DNA of 64,000 bases from Eulemur rufifrons (GCF_041146395.1 NC_090989.1:250594843-250658842); one strand, 5' to 3'; positions 1-15,829 are shown, counted from the first letter of the stretch. Translations and numbers: made by a program. The notes: generated by a model not told the origin, from the letters alone.

Positions 1-325
1 TCCACTCTACACTGTGCACCTACACACTAGTCACACTGAATTTCTCTTGCCTGGACGTTTCAGTCCCTCCCATGCCTCCAGGCCTTTCTCTGTACTCTGC
101 TCATCTGCCTTCTCCCCCACCTGGCAAAACCCTGATCTCCCTTCCTCTGTGAATCCTTCCCTGGGCACCACCCCTGCCCCATCAGAATTGTCGCTTCCTC
201 ATTTATTCTTCCATAGCCCTTTCTTCACACCTTCTTCATGGCCAAGCACTAGCCCCACAGAACCATAATTTATCTGTTTATGTGGGGGTCTCCCAAATAG
301 ACTGTAACCTAATGGCACTGTCTGA
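1..325 (+). repeat. L2-like LINE fragment (sense)
   Basis: The CT-rich text with phrases such as 'ctctgctcatctgcc', 'gaatccttccctgggcacc' and a closing 'agactgtaa' resembles the 3' part of an L2 LINE in sense orientation. The match is diverged and was made by eye. It has no coding capacity. Confidence 0.4.
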
Positions 326-640
326 CAAATTAAAGAATCTTTACAAATGTCTCATGGATCAATTAATTAACTTATTTTAATAAGTCAAATAATTTTTCTA
401 GAAAGTAATTGATTTTGGCAAGCACACTGGATTCAATACTGCTTAAAATCTAAAGTTCATGAGAACCAAACTAAACTTCTTGCACGATCAGGAAAAATGT
501 CCATTACTGTACAAGCCAGGTCTGCCTCTAGCATTTACAGGTTCTATCTTAATAACAATTTAGATCACCAGAAAATTCCCCATTTTAGCTGCCCACACCC
601 CTCATAGAATTATAATTTGATGTAATGCACTGTTGTCCCT
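326..640. other. Unassigned intergenic sequence
   Basis: AT-rich sequence with no gene, RNA or repeat family that I can name. Confidence 0.4.
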
Positions 641-1130
641 GTGATGGTTAATATTATCTGTCAACTTGTCTGATCCATGAGGTGCCCAGACATTTGGCCA
701 AACATTATTCTGGGTATATCTGTAGGGTTATTTCTGTATGAGATTAACATTTGAATCTGGACTGAGTAAAGCAGATGGCCTCCCTAATGTGGGTGGGCCT
801 TGTCTAATCAACTGAAGACATGAATGAAACAAAAAGGCTGAGTAAGACAGACTCTTGCTGTCTGACTGGTGAGCTGGCACATTGATCTTTTCTGGCCTTC
901 GGACTCAGACTGAAACATCAGCTCTTCTTGGGTCTCAAGCCTGCTCCCTTTCAGACTGGAACATACACCATCACCTCTCCCGGTGCCCAGGCCTTCAGAC
1001 TTAGACTGGAACTGCACGTCGGCTCTCCTGGGTCTCCAGCTCGCCAGCTGCAGGTCTTGGGACTCCTCAAGGATTCTAGGATATATAATTATAAGGAATT
1101 ACAAGCCAATCTCTCTAGATAGATAGATAT

Positions 1131-1165
<35 letters not shown>

Positions 1166-1245
1166 ACATATATATATATACACATATATATATGTATGTA
1201 TGTGCTGTTTCTCTGAGAAGCCTAATAGAGTCACAAAGTGGCATT
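641..1245 (+). repeat. Ancient mammalian interspersed repeat, family not named
   Basis: It begins tgtgatggttaatattatc, passes through 'gattaacatttgaatctgg' and 'ggactcagactgaaacatc', and after a microsatellite closes with 'ctgtttctctgagaagcc'. I recognise this order of phrases as a common old mammalian repeat but am not sure of the family name. The 64-69 aa open frames in it are chance. Confidence 0.5.
1117..1203. repeat. Compound microsatellite (GATA/TC/TA/TG)
   Basis: Short tracts of gata, then about 26 bases of alternating tc, then ta/ca/tg dinucleotides follow each other directly. It sits inside the old repeat, probably grown from its A/T-rich end. Confidence 0.85.
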
Positions 1246-2185
1246 TGAAAAATGTTTCTATATTATTAATAGTCCCATTGAAAACCTGTCCATTATGTTG
1301 AGTGCTCCACTGAAACAGTAATAGACACAACTTGAATGTGCTACTCAGGCTCACATGTAATCCTCCCATGGGGGAGGATTCCAGTCCTGACAGCATAGAC
1401 ATTAAAGTTGTCTGAAGGGCTCCCCACTGACTACCCCTCCAGGGGCCTCTGGATCCAGGCCATTTCTAAGCCTGGAGAAACTGAGCCAGTGAAGATGCTT
1501 CATTTCACTCTGCACACCAGACAAGCATAATCAGGTTTTGAGAAGAGGATGCTTAATGAGACGCTACATGGAAAACCACTGACTATAAAGTGTTATCCAA
1601 GTATCAGTGCTATCTTTATTTCATAAATGTAGGGGTACCATTAATTTACTCTCAAAATAATGCATTTCTAGGTGTGGTAAGGAGGCCAGCCAAGGCTACA
1701 TTTCCTGATACCTGATACCTGTCCTCCCAGGCTCACTTCTTATTAAAGGGTTAGAATTACTGGCCCATAGGATTGTCCATTGATCATAATCAATTCCTAA
1801 TTTTCAGAAAAACAAAGTTTCTTTACAACACGTGCTCTCTAAAGAACAACTGCTCCAACAATGCTTCTTACAGAAAACCTCACAGTTCATCTTTAGAATT
1901 ACCAAATTAAGAACAGGATTTCCTCTACAGGTTTTAAAGCCAAAGTCAGAGACACCATCTAGTCTGTCTTTGAAATCACAATATAAAGCACAGGGCCACA
2001 GTTAATATTCATTCAGCCAAGACTACATGCCTGGCACTGTTCTAGTCTGTTATTTCAAAATTAATACACAAATGACCAAATGTATAACTCAAAATGAACA
2101 TAGCCCACTTTTGGCCTCCAAGTATGACCACAGATCTGATGCAAGTCATTTAGGAATATTTGTGACACATTAAAAATCACTCGTA
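1246..2185. other. Unassigned intergenic sequence
   Basis: No open frame of note, no recognised repeat and no RNA gene seen. Confidence 0.4.
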
Positions 2186-2395
2186 GGCCAGGCGCAGTGG
2201 ATCATGCCTGTAATCCTAGCACTCTGGGAGGCTGAGGCAGGAGGATCACTTAAGGTCAGGAGTTTGAGATCAGCCTGAACAAGAGTGAGACCCCATCTCT
2301 ACTAAAAATAGAAAAATTAGCAGGCATTGTGGCACACACCTGTAGTAACAGCAACTCAGGAGGCTGAGGCAAGAGGATCACTTAAGCCCAGGAGG
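2186..2395 (+). repeat. Alu, 3'-truncated
   Basis: Left arm starts ggccaggcgcagtgg. The element stops abruptly in the right arm after 'cttaagcccaggagg' and has no A tail. It is diverged and so older than most Alus here. Confidence 0.85.
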
Positions 2396-4922
2396 CACAA
2401 CTTCCCCAGGTAGCAAGGATCAGCTCTGCGACGACTGCCAGCAATGCCCAGAAGAGACTGGGCAGGAGACAGGGGCATTTCCAGGGAAGAGCAGGACTCT
2501 TCCCTGGCGTAGTGGGCAAGAGCATGAGGAAGAGGCACGGCTACAGGAGGTCTGGGTCCTGGCACAGGCATTTCCTCAAACGGAGTCAGCTGTGCCATAC
2601 CTCCCATGAAGCCTGCCCAAAGCGTAACAACGCGTACACTCCCTTCAGGCTGTTGTGTCCCTGAGCAGGCAAAGAGTCTCCAGCCCCAGTTAGGAGGAAG
2701 ATCCTAAAAACATCCAAGTAGAAAGTGAGAATTCCCAAGAAAAATATATTTACCAATTTTGAAGATAGATACACACCAATCTTGGATAGAATCTCACAGA
2801 TCAAGTTTGAGTAAAGAGAAACAATACAAATTATATAATGGGGTCTAATTTTTAAAATCTAAAGTATGTAAAAGGATATGGAACCCCAGAGGCAATAACA
2901 TACCATACCATTACATAATGTAAATTTGCTTTTCCTCCTTTGCTCTTTCAAGCGTGGCTGGCTCTGTGCTTCCTTCCTCGTGGAGGTTTGTGTCCGGGCA
3001 AAAAGTAGAAGTGGTTGCAACGCTTCCCTTCCTGACTGTTGCTCCAAAGCCTAAGACAGTTCAGAGATTTTCCAAATGTCCTGAGAGAGAAACGTTTCTC
3101 CAAGGGAACATTAAAGAACAGTGAGTGTATTCCCTAAAACCAAGAAAAGCCTCCCAGAAGCCTGCAAGGGAACAGGAGTCCGGTGGTTGTGCATGTAGCT
3201 GAGACCAGAGCCCTCTCCCTGGCGGAGCCTGCAGACACAAGCCAAGAGGTTCCCGGTTATGCCAAAGAGCTGCACACTCCGTGCCTGGTACAGAAACAGC
3301 AGAATCCAGGCCCTGAAGGCACTGTGCGAGACGGCTCGGTGGTCGTCAGTGCAGACTGAGAACCAATGCCTGGCGCATCCACCCCAATGTCTTAAACCTC
3401 TGCAAGGCCCCCTTTTTACCAACTTGGAATGGAAAAGGCCATTTAAAAAATTAAGTGACCAAAAAATTAACTCTACCAATCTAATGAGATGGGGTCCAGA
3501 GTCAAAATTCAGGTAAGGAACGGAGAGTTTTAAGTATGATGTTTCTTTCATACCTGAGTAAGAATCCACTGCACATCTGTTTTGAGTTCTCATTAAGTTC
3601 TTTACAAATGAATTGTATGAAACAATAGTGCCTAAACACTATTGTGTTTGCCTTCTTTCCTCTGTTCAAATTCATGAAAGATGAAGGCTCTCTAGTTCAA
3701 ACGTCCATCCCTGGTCCAATCAGCCAAGGCCAGGGAGAGGGGGCAGGAGATGTCTCTGCTATGTTGGACTTGCCCTCCAGAGTCCTCTAGAAGGGGCTGT
3801 GAGCAGGGCAGGCCCAGATGGACTTGTCTGGGACAAGGTATTTTAAGCAGTCGTGTGAGTTGGAAGAGTCTGGTTAAGGCACAAGCAGAATAAAAAGAGA
3901 GGAGAGCAGGAAACAATGTTGTGATAGCAGATGCTTCAAGAGAATTGGAAGGAATGCAGAGTAGAATCAACACAGTAAAAAATTAAATCAATAGTGTTTG
4001 GACAAATTTGCTTTCCCAGAAAGCTAAAGAAAGGGAACAGAGATAAAATTATGAGAAAGAAAATAAGGGATACTGAAAATAGAGACCAGACATCCAACAT
4101 ATGAAGAATGTATATTCCTAAAGAAAGGACCAAAACAAATAGAAAAGAAGCAACAATCATAAAAAGAAAGAAAAACAAAACTTGCCTTAACTAAAAAAAG
4201 AAAGAATTAAATCCTCAGATCAAAAGGACTCAGTAGGAATCACGTGGAATTAATGGCAAAAGACCAGCCCCCAGACATACAAGGAAGCAAATAATGACCT
4301 TCCAGGTAAGAAAATAATCCTGGAAGCATCAAAGCAGCAAAAACAAAGTCACCTACATAGAAAGAAAAGTCAGGCTAACCTTTGCCACAGCATAAAAACC
4401 ACAATTTTAAGGGGGAATGCTGTAATCCAACAATTCTCCGCCAGTCAAGTTGCGTCTCCCATGAAAGCAGCCTGCAGGTGTTCCGATGCGCAAGGCCTTG
4501 GAGCTCGCCACCCGCACAGCCTTCCAGGGAACTCCTCAGACAGGTCTCCCTCCAGCCAAGGGGTGCAAACCAGAGCATGGGAAGTCATGGGATAAAAAGA
4601 CTGCAGTGAGCACTACAATCTTACGAATATAGAAGTAAATTCAAATAATTATAGACATTGCTATTTAAAAAGTCATATTCTTATAAGATACACAGCATAA
4701 AAAAATAGACATACACACAGATTAAATTCTAAATTATCCAGGGCTAGGTGAACATGTTTAGGTTAATTCCAATAAAATACAATAACAGTTAATTTGTGAA
4801 ATAAATTTAAATTATTATGGGGGTAGAAAGAGGGGAATCTATACTTTAGAAGGTACCTATAGTTTGAAAAAATAGAGCCAACAGAGGCACAATACACATT
4901 CTACTTTGTGGAACGGCCCTTG
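2396..4922. other. Unassigned intergenic sequence, weak L1-like stretch
   Basis: About 2.5 kb without a recognisable gene. Open frames up to 160 codons exist (for example 3111-3593, complement) but resemble no protein I know. About 4040-4400 is A-rich and loosely resembles L1 coding sequence; that is a weak impression. Confidence 0.35.
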
Positions 4923-5308
4923 TCTTAGACAGTTTGGGCTGGTATAGCAAAATATCATAAATTGGGGGGCTCAAACACCACATTTATTTCTTAGAGTTCT
5001 GGAGGCTGGGAAGTCCAAGATCAAGATGCCAGTAGACTCAATTCTTAGTAAGGGCTCCCTTCTGGGCTTCAGATAGCTGCCTTCTCACTGTGTGTGTTCA
5101 CAGAGCCTCTCCTTATTGCATACATTAGAGAAGAGCTCCCTACCTTCCTCTTATTATAAAGACACTAATCCCATCATGAAGATTCCACCCTCATTACCTA
5201 ATCTAAACCTAATTGCCTCATAAAGGCCCCACCTCCAAAGACCACCACATTGGGGGTTAGGGCTTCAACACATGAATGTCAGGGCAACACAAACATTCAG
5301 CCCATAAC
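4923..5308 (-). mobile_element. Solo LTR of MaLR type (MST/MLT1 group)
   Basis: Read on the complement it starts near 'gttatgggctgaatg', runs through 'aaccccca', 'aggtggggcc' and 'ggacttcccagcctccagaa', and ends near 'cagcccaaactgtc'. This is the order of a MaLR (ERVL-related) LTR. No internal retroviral region is attached, so it is a solo LTR. It is clearly mutated and old. Confidence 0.7.
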
Positions 5309-6930
5309 GCCCTCCCCCTCCCTATCAGAGGGCAGCCTGCAGTGAGCTCAGGCAGGGCAGCTTCCTGGCAGCTCAGGGCCAGACACCAGACAGCTCTGCT
5401 TCCTAGTGCCCCCGCCCTGCCAGCCTCACACAGCCCTGAGTCCGGCCAGACAACTGTGTTATACGTCCAGGGAACATTTCAGGTACAGGGAAGGTGACCC
5501 AGAGAGGATGGAGGCAGACTGCCCAGATCCCTCCTGGGAGGAAGGGAGGGGAATTGGGCTGGGCAGGGCAGGAGGGCGGCAGGTCATTCCTAGGTGTGCT
5601 CCATTTCCCTGCAGGGAGAGAGGGCCCCACTTAGCCAGGTGCACACCTGGCACACTCCACCTGTGAGTAGCCTCCTCAGCCTCCAAGCTTAGATCTGGGG
5701 AGGGCGAGTGGAGGAAAAGGAAAAGAAGGAAGTTAGATTGAGTGGGTTCCTCTACAAGTGGGTTTCTCAAAGGGGGAGGGAAGAGCATGGAGTGGAGGAA
5801 GGTGGGTGCTGCACATAGCCCACGAGTGTGTGCCTACTTCTGGACATAGTATGTGCCAGATAAGTTCACGTTAAATCCATTTGTATACTGCTGAATGAGT
5901 GGTTTACACTGCAATCTGGGGTTACCCAGGGCTGCATGATTATCTCACCCTGTTATTTACTGAATTGTGTTTAGGTTTCAGGGGGCAAAAATAATTGTTT
6001 TATTATTGTTTTAAAATCTACTATTGTAGAAGAAATCAGGTGGATGTGTTTATATAAATTGCTGATTACAATTCACCTTTAAGGAAGGTCTCAGAAGTTT
6101 GCTGTGAATCATTTATATTCCTGAACATTTGAGCCGCTCATTATTCCTTTTCGTAAAAACCACCATTAAAAAATAATATAACTTATCTAAACAATATTTC
6201 ACAAGTGTTAGAGACAGGGAATTAAACAAAAGATCTATTGTGGTGCTACAAGGACAGAACAAACAGGATTTTTTAGTACTAAAAAAATTCTTATCCTTGG
6301 GTCAGGAGCTGGAGAACAGTTAGTTCAATCAAAGCAAATGCCTTTCCCATGGAGACTTTTCTTGAACCTTCAAAATCTAGCTAACAAGCCCTTTACTGAT
6401 AAGTGCTTCTGTTCTTAAAGGGGAAAATCATATTTTTGTTCTTATTACTTTGTTTCTTCCTAAGGATTTATGTGACTTTCTTCCACACTTCATTTGACAT
6501 AATTTGAAAATAACATACCTCCAAGGTACAGATAGTTGCCATGCTCTGTAATCCATTCCAGAGCATTAAACTAGAGAACAATTTCCTTCATTTAACAAAA
6601 TTCATATATCCTGGAATAGGAAAAAAGAGAGAGAGAAATCAAGCCCCTTACAAATAAGTTCTACAATCAAAACAGGAATATCCAATATTATAGCTATGTT
6701 TTAACATTGCTTTGAATATTTTAGCAAATGGGGGCAGAAAGAAAGGAGAAGGCAATAAAAAGAAATAAGGGTAAGGATCAGAAAGGGGAAAGAATTATCA
6801 CATGACAGTCTATCTACAAACATCAGTAAATCAGTTGCCAAACTATCAGAACTAGTCAGAACATTCACTAAGGGACTGGTTTTGAAACACATTATCCAGA
6901 TCACTGACTTTCCTATAAATGAACAATAAA
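5309..6930. other. Unassigned intergenic sequence
   Basis: The first 500 bases are comparatively GC-rich and allow overlapping open frames of 73-109 codons on both strands. None has a recognisable domain, and overlap on several frames speaks against coding. The rest is AT-rich. Confidence 0.35.
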
Positions 6931-7075
6931 CCAAATATGATTATTATGAAAAATATAAATCCCACTCTAATACCAACAAGATCTATTTACATATAAAGAA
7001 TAACCACTAGGAATAAATTTAACAAGAAATGTGAAGGTTATAGATTGAGAGAAAACTACAAAACTAGGCTATAAG
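6931..7075 (+). repeat. L1 ORF2 fragment
   Basis: Phrases such as 'aggaataaatttaacaag' and 'gagaaaactacaaaac' match a well-known part of mammalian L1 ORF2. Only a short decayed piece is seen. Confidence 0.6.
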
Positions 7076-9429
7076 ACATACAGGGAGGTTTGAACCAGTT
7101 TCCAGGGGAGTTTGAGAATTGTACAGCTAAAGTTCCCGCCGGCCCATGTTCAAGTCCAAAAGTGGTGACTATGTAGTGCCAAACATAGAGAACTGGGCTT
7201 TCTGCAGGATTCTAGTCATCAGACACCAGATGATGGGGAGGACACTACGCCAAAAGGCTCATCAAGTCCATTTGTTGCCATGTTTTCGTGGTAATGAGAC
7301 TTCAACACAAAAGCCTAAACAAGTACAGCTAGATTATCTCCACAGTTGCCAGGTTTCTTGGGGTACGAGTATGTTCCTCCGCATTGTACTGTAAATGAAG
7401 GAAATGCTTGTAGCTGTAAAGATAAACTTCATTTTCTCAATAGCAGAACACAATGAAAATTACGTTCTTGCTTACTTAAAAGTTTAATCAGCCTAGGGTA
7501 GAGAGGAAGGACAGGAATCAGGCGGATGGGGCCCTAGCATCTCGGATGCATGGCTTTTCAGGTTGCCCTGGGCACTGACATCTCACTGACAGATGAGGGA
7601 AAAGGAAGAAGGATGTTGTTTATGGCCAGATCTGAATGAGATGCCCTTCGCTTCTGCTCACATTCCCCTGGATACAACTCACGGCCAACCTATCCGCAAG
7701 GGGGCTGGGAGTTGGACCCACACTGCTTGCCCACCCCTAATGAAAAGAATGGACAACTGGATCTACTCTATAGGTGAAGGAGGAGCTACCGAATTATCTT
7801 CTTCACATAACCAGAGCTTGCCCTTTAAACATTTAATTTTTTAATTTTACACATTTTAATGAAACTTTTCTTAAGATGCATAACAATTTTTCTATTTCAA
7901 CAGAGTGGGCAAAAATGAGCCTTCTCCTGTGGCTTAGGGCTGTCATGAATACCAGCTCCCTTCCTGGGGCTACTTTCAGGAACTCTTAAGGAATGTGCTG
8001 ATCCTTTATCTCTATACTAAAAGGATCCCATTATTATCTTCTTTTAAATTCCTTTGAAATGTTTTTTCCAAATCCTTCCTCAGCATCAGAATGGCATCTG
8101 TCACTTCTTGCTGCTTTATCATGAGGGCTTCTGAAAGTTCCCTTCCCTGCTAATGTCTTGCCTCTCCTAAGGCTTTATACAAAAGTATAAAGTATAAAAA
8201 TTGTGTCTTAAGTAAAAAATAAAATCAACTCAGACTGAAATCCACTCCTAAGTAAAGAGTACGAATTTTTATCACTTGGACTTTTTAGCATTGATTTTGG
8301 TTATCCAATGTGCTTTTTAAATTTTTTTCAAATTTTTACTGTTTTCAGCAGTTGCAAATAAACAATTATGTTGATTTATGATATAATCCTAGAAAAGAGA
8401 ACAAAATTATGCCTCAAAGAGAAACACTTTTCAGATAGTTCTATCTGTGAAGAAAATAAATAAATAACAAAAACAGAACATTGACTAACAAGGAAAGAGG
8501 TCTACAACACATTTTTATGTAGAAAAAAGCAAGCTGCAAAATGGCATTATAGTGTAATCCCATTTTTGTAAAAAAAAAAAAAAAAAGCATATGTTTGTAA
8601 TGCATAGAAAAAACCTGAAGGAATTAGGAGTAGCTATCTCTGAGATGTAGGATCACTGAGAACTTCTACTTACAATGTCATTTACTTACTATGTAATGTT
8701 TGGCTAGTTTATAAGAAGCACATATTATTTTGTAAGCATAAAAAGACAATAAAGATTTTAAAACACAGTTCGCACTGTCTCTGGGAGCATAAGCTCCCGG
8801 AAGACATGAATGACCGATGAGCACTGCTCTATATACCGCCTGCTGCCACAAAGAAGGAGCCTCTTTAAAAACACTGATTTTTCCAGAATGAAACTGGAGG
8901 TGAAAAAAATGAAATAAAAAAAAATAAAAACACTGATTTTTATACACACACAAAAAACCCCCCACAAGACTAGAGCATTGAACTCAAAGTCAATCTCATA
9001 GACAGGGCAAGTTCCAGGAAAGTGCTGATGGCTTCCCCCTTGGAAGACTTCTACCTGGAAATCTGCTGGATGCCACATTAAGCAGAGTTTCAAGAACGTA
9101 TCAAAGCCCTGGCAAGCTTACAATAATAGCCAGAGCCACACTCTAACCTATCCTAAAATTACGATGAAAATGTTCTTAGCGGATTCTGGGTAATATACTG
9201 TGTTATAAAGACTTTTCAGAATCTATTTTCTAATAAAAACATTGATCATTTAGTGTGTGCAACCAACATTTATTTAGTAGGTTTTTGTCCCCTGTTGCAC
9301 ACTGAGGGGATCCCACAAGACATTTTCTGTTTAGCATTCTCTCTCTGCCCTGCATGAATCTCTATAAAATATTCACATGGCTACAAGTAGGAACTCCAGA
9401 ATACCCCAGTTACAATGAAAATGCATTCA
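7076..9429. other. Unassigned intergenic sequence with an old repeat-like part
   Basis: No gene seen. About 8440-8760 contains 'aatcccatttttgtaaaaaa' and 'gcatagaaaaaacctgaag', typical of an old LINE-like 3' end. A 17-base phrase, taaaaacactgattttt, occurs twice near 8865 and 8925, a small local duplication. The 82-codon frame at 7146-7394 has no recognisable motif. Confidence 0.35.
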
Positions 9430-9875
9430 CTCGTAAAAGTAATGTATCAGTTAAGTATTGCCACAAAAATGCTGCTTCACAGATTACCCCAAAACCAAAC
9501 AGCATGCAACAAGTGGCATTTATTCCCATGTTCATGTGTCCACAGGTCTGCTGGAGCAGCTCAGCCTCAGGCTAGGGGGCATGTGAGTTGGTTGGGGCAA
9601 CTCTGCTTGACATGTCACTCATTCTGGGAACAGCAAGCAGAAAACCCAGAATATGTTGATGCAATGCAGAAGCACAAGCGGGCAACCCCACGAGCATATT
9701 TTAAATCTGCTATCATCATGCCCACTAACATCCCATTGGCCAAGGCAAATTACCTGACCAATCCCAACACCAGTGGGACAGGGAAATACACTCCATCTCT
9801 CACTAGAGGAACCAAAAAGTCATATGGCAAAGGGTGGGGACACAGGGAGGCTTGAAGAATCGGAAACAATAATGC
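9430..9875 (+). repeat. Ancient interspersed repeat, family not named
   Basis: The order 'tcagttaagtattgccac', 'accccaaaacc', 'catcccattggccaaggc' and 'aaagggtggggacacaggg' is familiar from a dispersed mammalian repeat. I cannot fix the family. The 146-codon frame across it is chance. Confidence 0.5.
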
Positions 9876-10110
9876 AATCTTCCAAAGGTAACTTTAACTC
9901 ACTCTTAACCACTTTTACAGTAATGTTTCTGTCTTTATATTTAACTGGTCTTTAAAAGAGGACTCTAAGGAAAGAGGAGAGAAGGAAGGAGGGAAAATGG
10001 GATCTAGAAATGTGTAGCAATTTGGACATTGCCTAGGAGAGAGAAAGGGGTAAGTAGGGAAGGTGCCACAGCGGAGGTCCATAGAAGAGAATATAATAGA
10101 GAACAACCTC

Positions 10111-12499
<2,389 letters not shown>

Positions 12500-13290
12500 A
12501 TAGCTCAACAGAACTGGGATAGGAGTCTACAACAGACCCATGTATGTACTGGAATTTAACTTACTATAGATGTGGCATTTCAAGTAAATGAGAAATGAAG
12601 CCTAGTTTAATAAAAGAGTTGAGGTAATTAGGTAAAAATTGAAAAAATAAAGATGGATTCCTATCTCACACTATACAAAAAAAAACCACAAAAATATAAA
12701 AGTACCAGAAGAAAATATGAGAACATATGCATTAAAAAGGCCTACTTAAGCAAAACATAAAATCCAGAAACAATGAAGGAAAAAAAACAGAATGCTTGAT
12801 TCAGCTGCATAATAATTTTAAAACTTTATATGATGAGAGATATCATAAACAAAGTTATAAGATTGAAAGATCTAGGCCGGGCGCGGTGGCTCACGCCTGT
12901 AATCCTAGCTCTCTGGGAGGCCGAGGTGGGCGGATCGTTTGAGCTCAGGAGTTCGAGACCAGCCTGAGCAAGAGCGAGACCCCACCTCTAAAAATAGAAA
13001 GAAATTATATGGACAGCTAAAAATATATAGAGAAAAAATTAGCCGGGCATGGTGGTGCATGCCTGTAGTCCCAGCTACTCGGGAGGCTGAGACAGGAGGA
13101 TCGCTTGAGCTCAGGAGTTTGAGGTTGCTGTGAGCTAGGCTGACGCCACGGCACTCACTCTAGCCTGGGCAACAGAGTGAGACTCTGTCTCAAAAAAAAA
13201 AAAAAAAAAAAAAAAAAGATTGAAAGATCTAAATCTGCAACATATCTGCAAGATATAACAAATATGTCAAAAAGAAAAGGAGAGGCAGCC
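12500..13290 (+). repeat. L1 ORF2 fragment, split by an Alu
   Basis: 'gattcctatctcacactat', 'ccagaagaaaatatgag' and 'aacatatctgcaagatataa' are typical of the 3' half of L1 ORF2. The L1 text is interrupted by the Alu at 12875-13216 and resumes after it. Confidence 0.6.
12875..13216 (+). repeat. Alu, full length, lemur type
   Basis: Bounded by a perfect 15-bp target duplication, agattgaaagatcta, at 12860-12874 and 13217-13231. The long linker and the 'ggcactcactctagcc' right arm put it in the younger lemur-type group. It lies inside an L1 fragment. Confidence 0.97.
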
Positions 13291-15454
13291 TAACTGTTTT
13301 CATGTGCAAAGGAACATTGGCAGAGGCTTTCCAATATCTCCCATTTATTTTGTCTTTCTCCCATAATAATAAAAATTTTAATTGGGCATACAGTTGCCCA
13401 AAATAAAGATTATATGTCACAACTTCCCTTAAAGCTTAATCACATGGGCCATTCTGCCCATGGAGATGTAAGGAGAAGGTCACGGGGGAGCTTCCAGGAG
13501 CCCTCTTAGGAGACAACACCTACGAGCCCTTGACTCCTTCCTCGTCTGTTCATCCGTCCTGCCACTCAGAGGCAGATGCTTTTATCTTGGACCTTGATAA
13601 AAGTGGACAATTTGGTATCATCTGGAAGAAGCACGTAATAATGATATGAGGCTGCAGAAGAGGCAGCAGTAGACCAGGGAGACCAGATATGTCAAACTAA
13701 GAAATTTGGACCAGACCCTGGAACCGAAAGTCTCAATCCTATCACACCCAATGCTCTCTTTCCATTGAAAGATTTTGTAGCTTGCCCTTTACTATCTTGA
13801 AATAAAAATCATGGATTACATAACCTACCTGCACACCTAATTTTTAAAATAATCAATATAATTAACCATAACATAAAGGAAAACAAAAAGCAAAATAATT
13901 CAAATAAAATAATATGCTTAAAATATAACTTCTCAGACGCACCCATACCAGAAGCAAAAAGAATTTTAAAAAGTCCCACTCATTTCCAAACTGTTCTCCT
14001 CACCCCCGTACACACGTTTGTAAGCAACAAGGAGCCAAGGAAAGATTTTTAAACAGAGAGTAACTTCATGGTTTTGCCCAGGTTCCCTAGAAAACAGCTT
14101 AAAGCTAGAATGAAGGTGCTAAAGTTTTATTGAGAAGTACAACCCCAGAGCAGTAAAGTAAGGGAAAAGGGCAGTGAGGGAAGAATTAGAAGCAAAATTT
14201 TAAAAAGTCAGTGCATTATGACAAGCCATAAAGACTTGTCATAAGTCAAGCACTTGAAAGCTAAAAGGTACACTGCTTGGCCACACAGGATGTCCCTGGA
14301 CAAGCTGTGCAGAAAAACTGTGCCCCCGACAAGTCCATGGAAGGGACTCCTGTCTCCTGCCGGTCAAAGCCGGCCCAGGTGAGTTAACTTCACACCTGTG
14401 GGTTGCTTCCCCCAGACTCTGTACCCGGAAGTAGGGGGAGAAGCTGGAAACTCCAAGAGTGGGGCTGGTCTGCTCCGCGTGGAATTGCAGGGACCTGCTC
14501 AGAGCAATGAGCCAAGGGTCTGGGAAACAGGTAAAGCTGAGAGAAACGACAGAGGCACAGAGGATGTGCCTGTATGTGTCTGACATACGTGGTTAGATTT
14601 GCATTTTCAAAAACAATAATCCCTAGCAGTTGTAGAGCGTGTTGTAGAGTATGTAGATTGAAGGGGGTAGTGGGGGGAGATAAAAAGACCAAACGGGAAG
14701 CTGTGGAAACAGTTCTGGAGAGGGACAAGACCATGAACTAGGGTGCTCACAGTCAGAATGAGCACACACACATGCTTGCACACTCGGGAGTTCACTTACT
14801 GTATCGTTCAATTCCCTTATGCCCTTACTTATGTTTTGTCTCATGGAGATGTCCAAATTTGATATGTACATACTAAAATGCCTCGCTATAATTATTTTGT
14901 TTGACTAGTCAATAAAAGATTAAAGAATCACATAACAATGAATTGAGATGCAAGAGCTAAAGTCATCTCTTTGTTAAGCACCAAATGAATCAGAGAAGCA
15001 TTAAAGGAATTCTGTCAATAATAGAACTGTCTATAGCCACATACATTGTAGATTAAATTATAAAATATTTTTTCTTCAGAAAAGATTCTTTTCTGTTGAT
15101 GTCAAATTAAATCCCTCAAGCACAAGAACTACATATCAGATTATTTACTTCTTCCCAACCTGCAAGTCATAATTATTTCCCTTCACTCATTTTTAACGTT
15201 GGCTTTTATGTGGTTGAAAATGTGCAGTTAGGGAATTCTGTTTAAAAAAAAAAACAAAAATTAGGCTTTTCTCTCAAGAAACAGAGCCATAATGAATACA
15301 GTAATGAGAAACTAAAAAGAATTCAGAAAACAAAAGAATTCAGAATTTTTATTATAATACACAAAGTCCTGTTAGGCTAGCCTACAAATGTGATTGCAAA
15401 GGACTTAACTGCATTGTTCTTCTTTAAAGAGCCTTTCTTTTCTCTTTGATAAGT
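13291..15454. other. Unassigned intergenic sequence
   Basis: No gene recognised. Overlapping open frames of 60-115 codons at 14239-14871 fall on both strands and have no motif. A small hairpin at 14216-14244 is listed separately. Confidence 0.35.
14216..14244. repeat. 10-bp perfect inverted repeat (hairpin)
   Basis: ttatgacaag at 14216-14225 is followed by a 9-base spacer and its exact complement cttgtcataa at 14235-14244. No run of T follows and no gene ends here, so it is not a terminator. Confidence 0.8.
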
Positions 15455-15468
15455 CCTCTTGGGGTTTT

Positions 15469-15829
15469 TTTTGTTTTGTTTTGTTTTTTGTTTTTTTTTT
15501 TTTTGAGACAGAGTCTCACTCTGTTGCCCGGGCTAGTGTGAGTGCCGTGGCGTCAGCCTAGCTCACAGCAACCTCAAACTCCTGGGCTTAAGCGATCCTA
15601 CTGCCTCAGCCTCCCAAGTAGCTGGGACTACAGGCATGCGCCACGATGCCCGGCTATTTTTTTTTTTGTATATATATATTTTAGTTGTCCATATAATTTC
15701 TTTCTATTTTTAGTAGAGACGGGGTCTCGCTCTTGCTCAGGCTGGTCTCGAACTCCTGACCTCGAGCGATCCACCCGCCTCGGCCTCCCAGAGTGCTAGG
15801 ATTACAGGCGTGAGCCACCTCGCCCGGCC
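15469..15829 (-). repeat. Alu, full length, lemur type
   Basis: Antisense Alu with an interrupted T tract. The duplication cctcttggggtttt is at 15455-15468 and again just past 15829. It carries the 'gtgagtgccgtgg' variant and the long linker. Confidence 0.95.

Noticed and set aside
3111..3593. A 160-codon open frame on the complement
   Set aside because: No recognisable domain, a shadow frame opens on the other strand, and no splice context or promoter is visible.
9415..9855. A 146-codon open frame
   Set aside because: It spans an old interspersed repeat; overlapping frames are also open.
14216..14244. Rho-independent-like terminator
   Set aside because: The genome is mammalian, no T run follows and no gene ends there.
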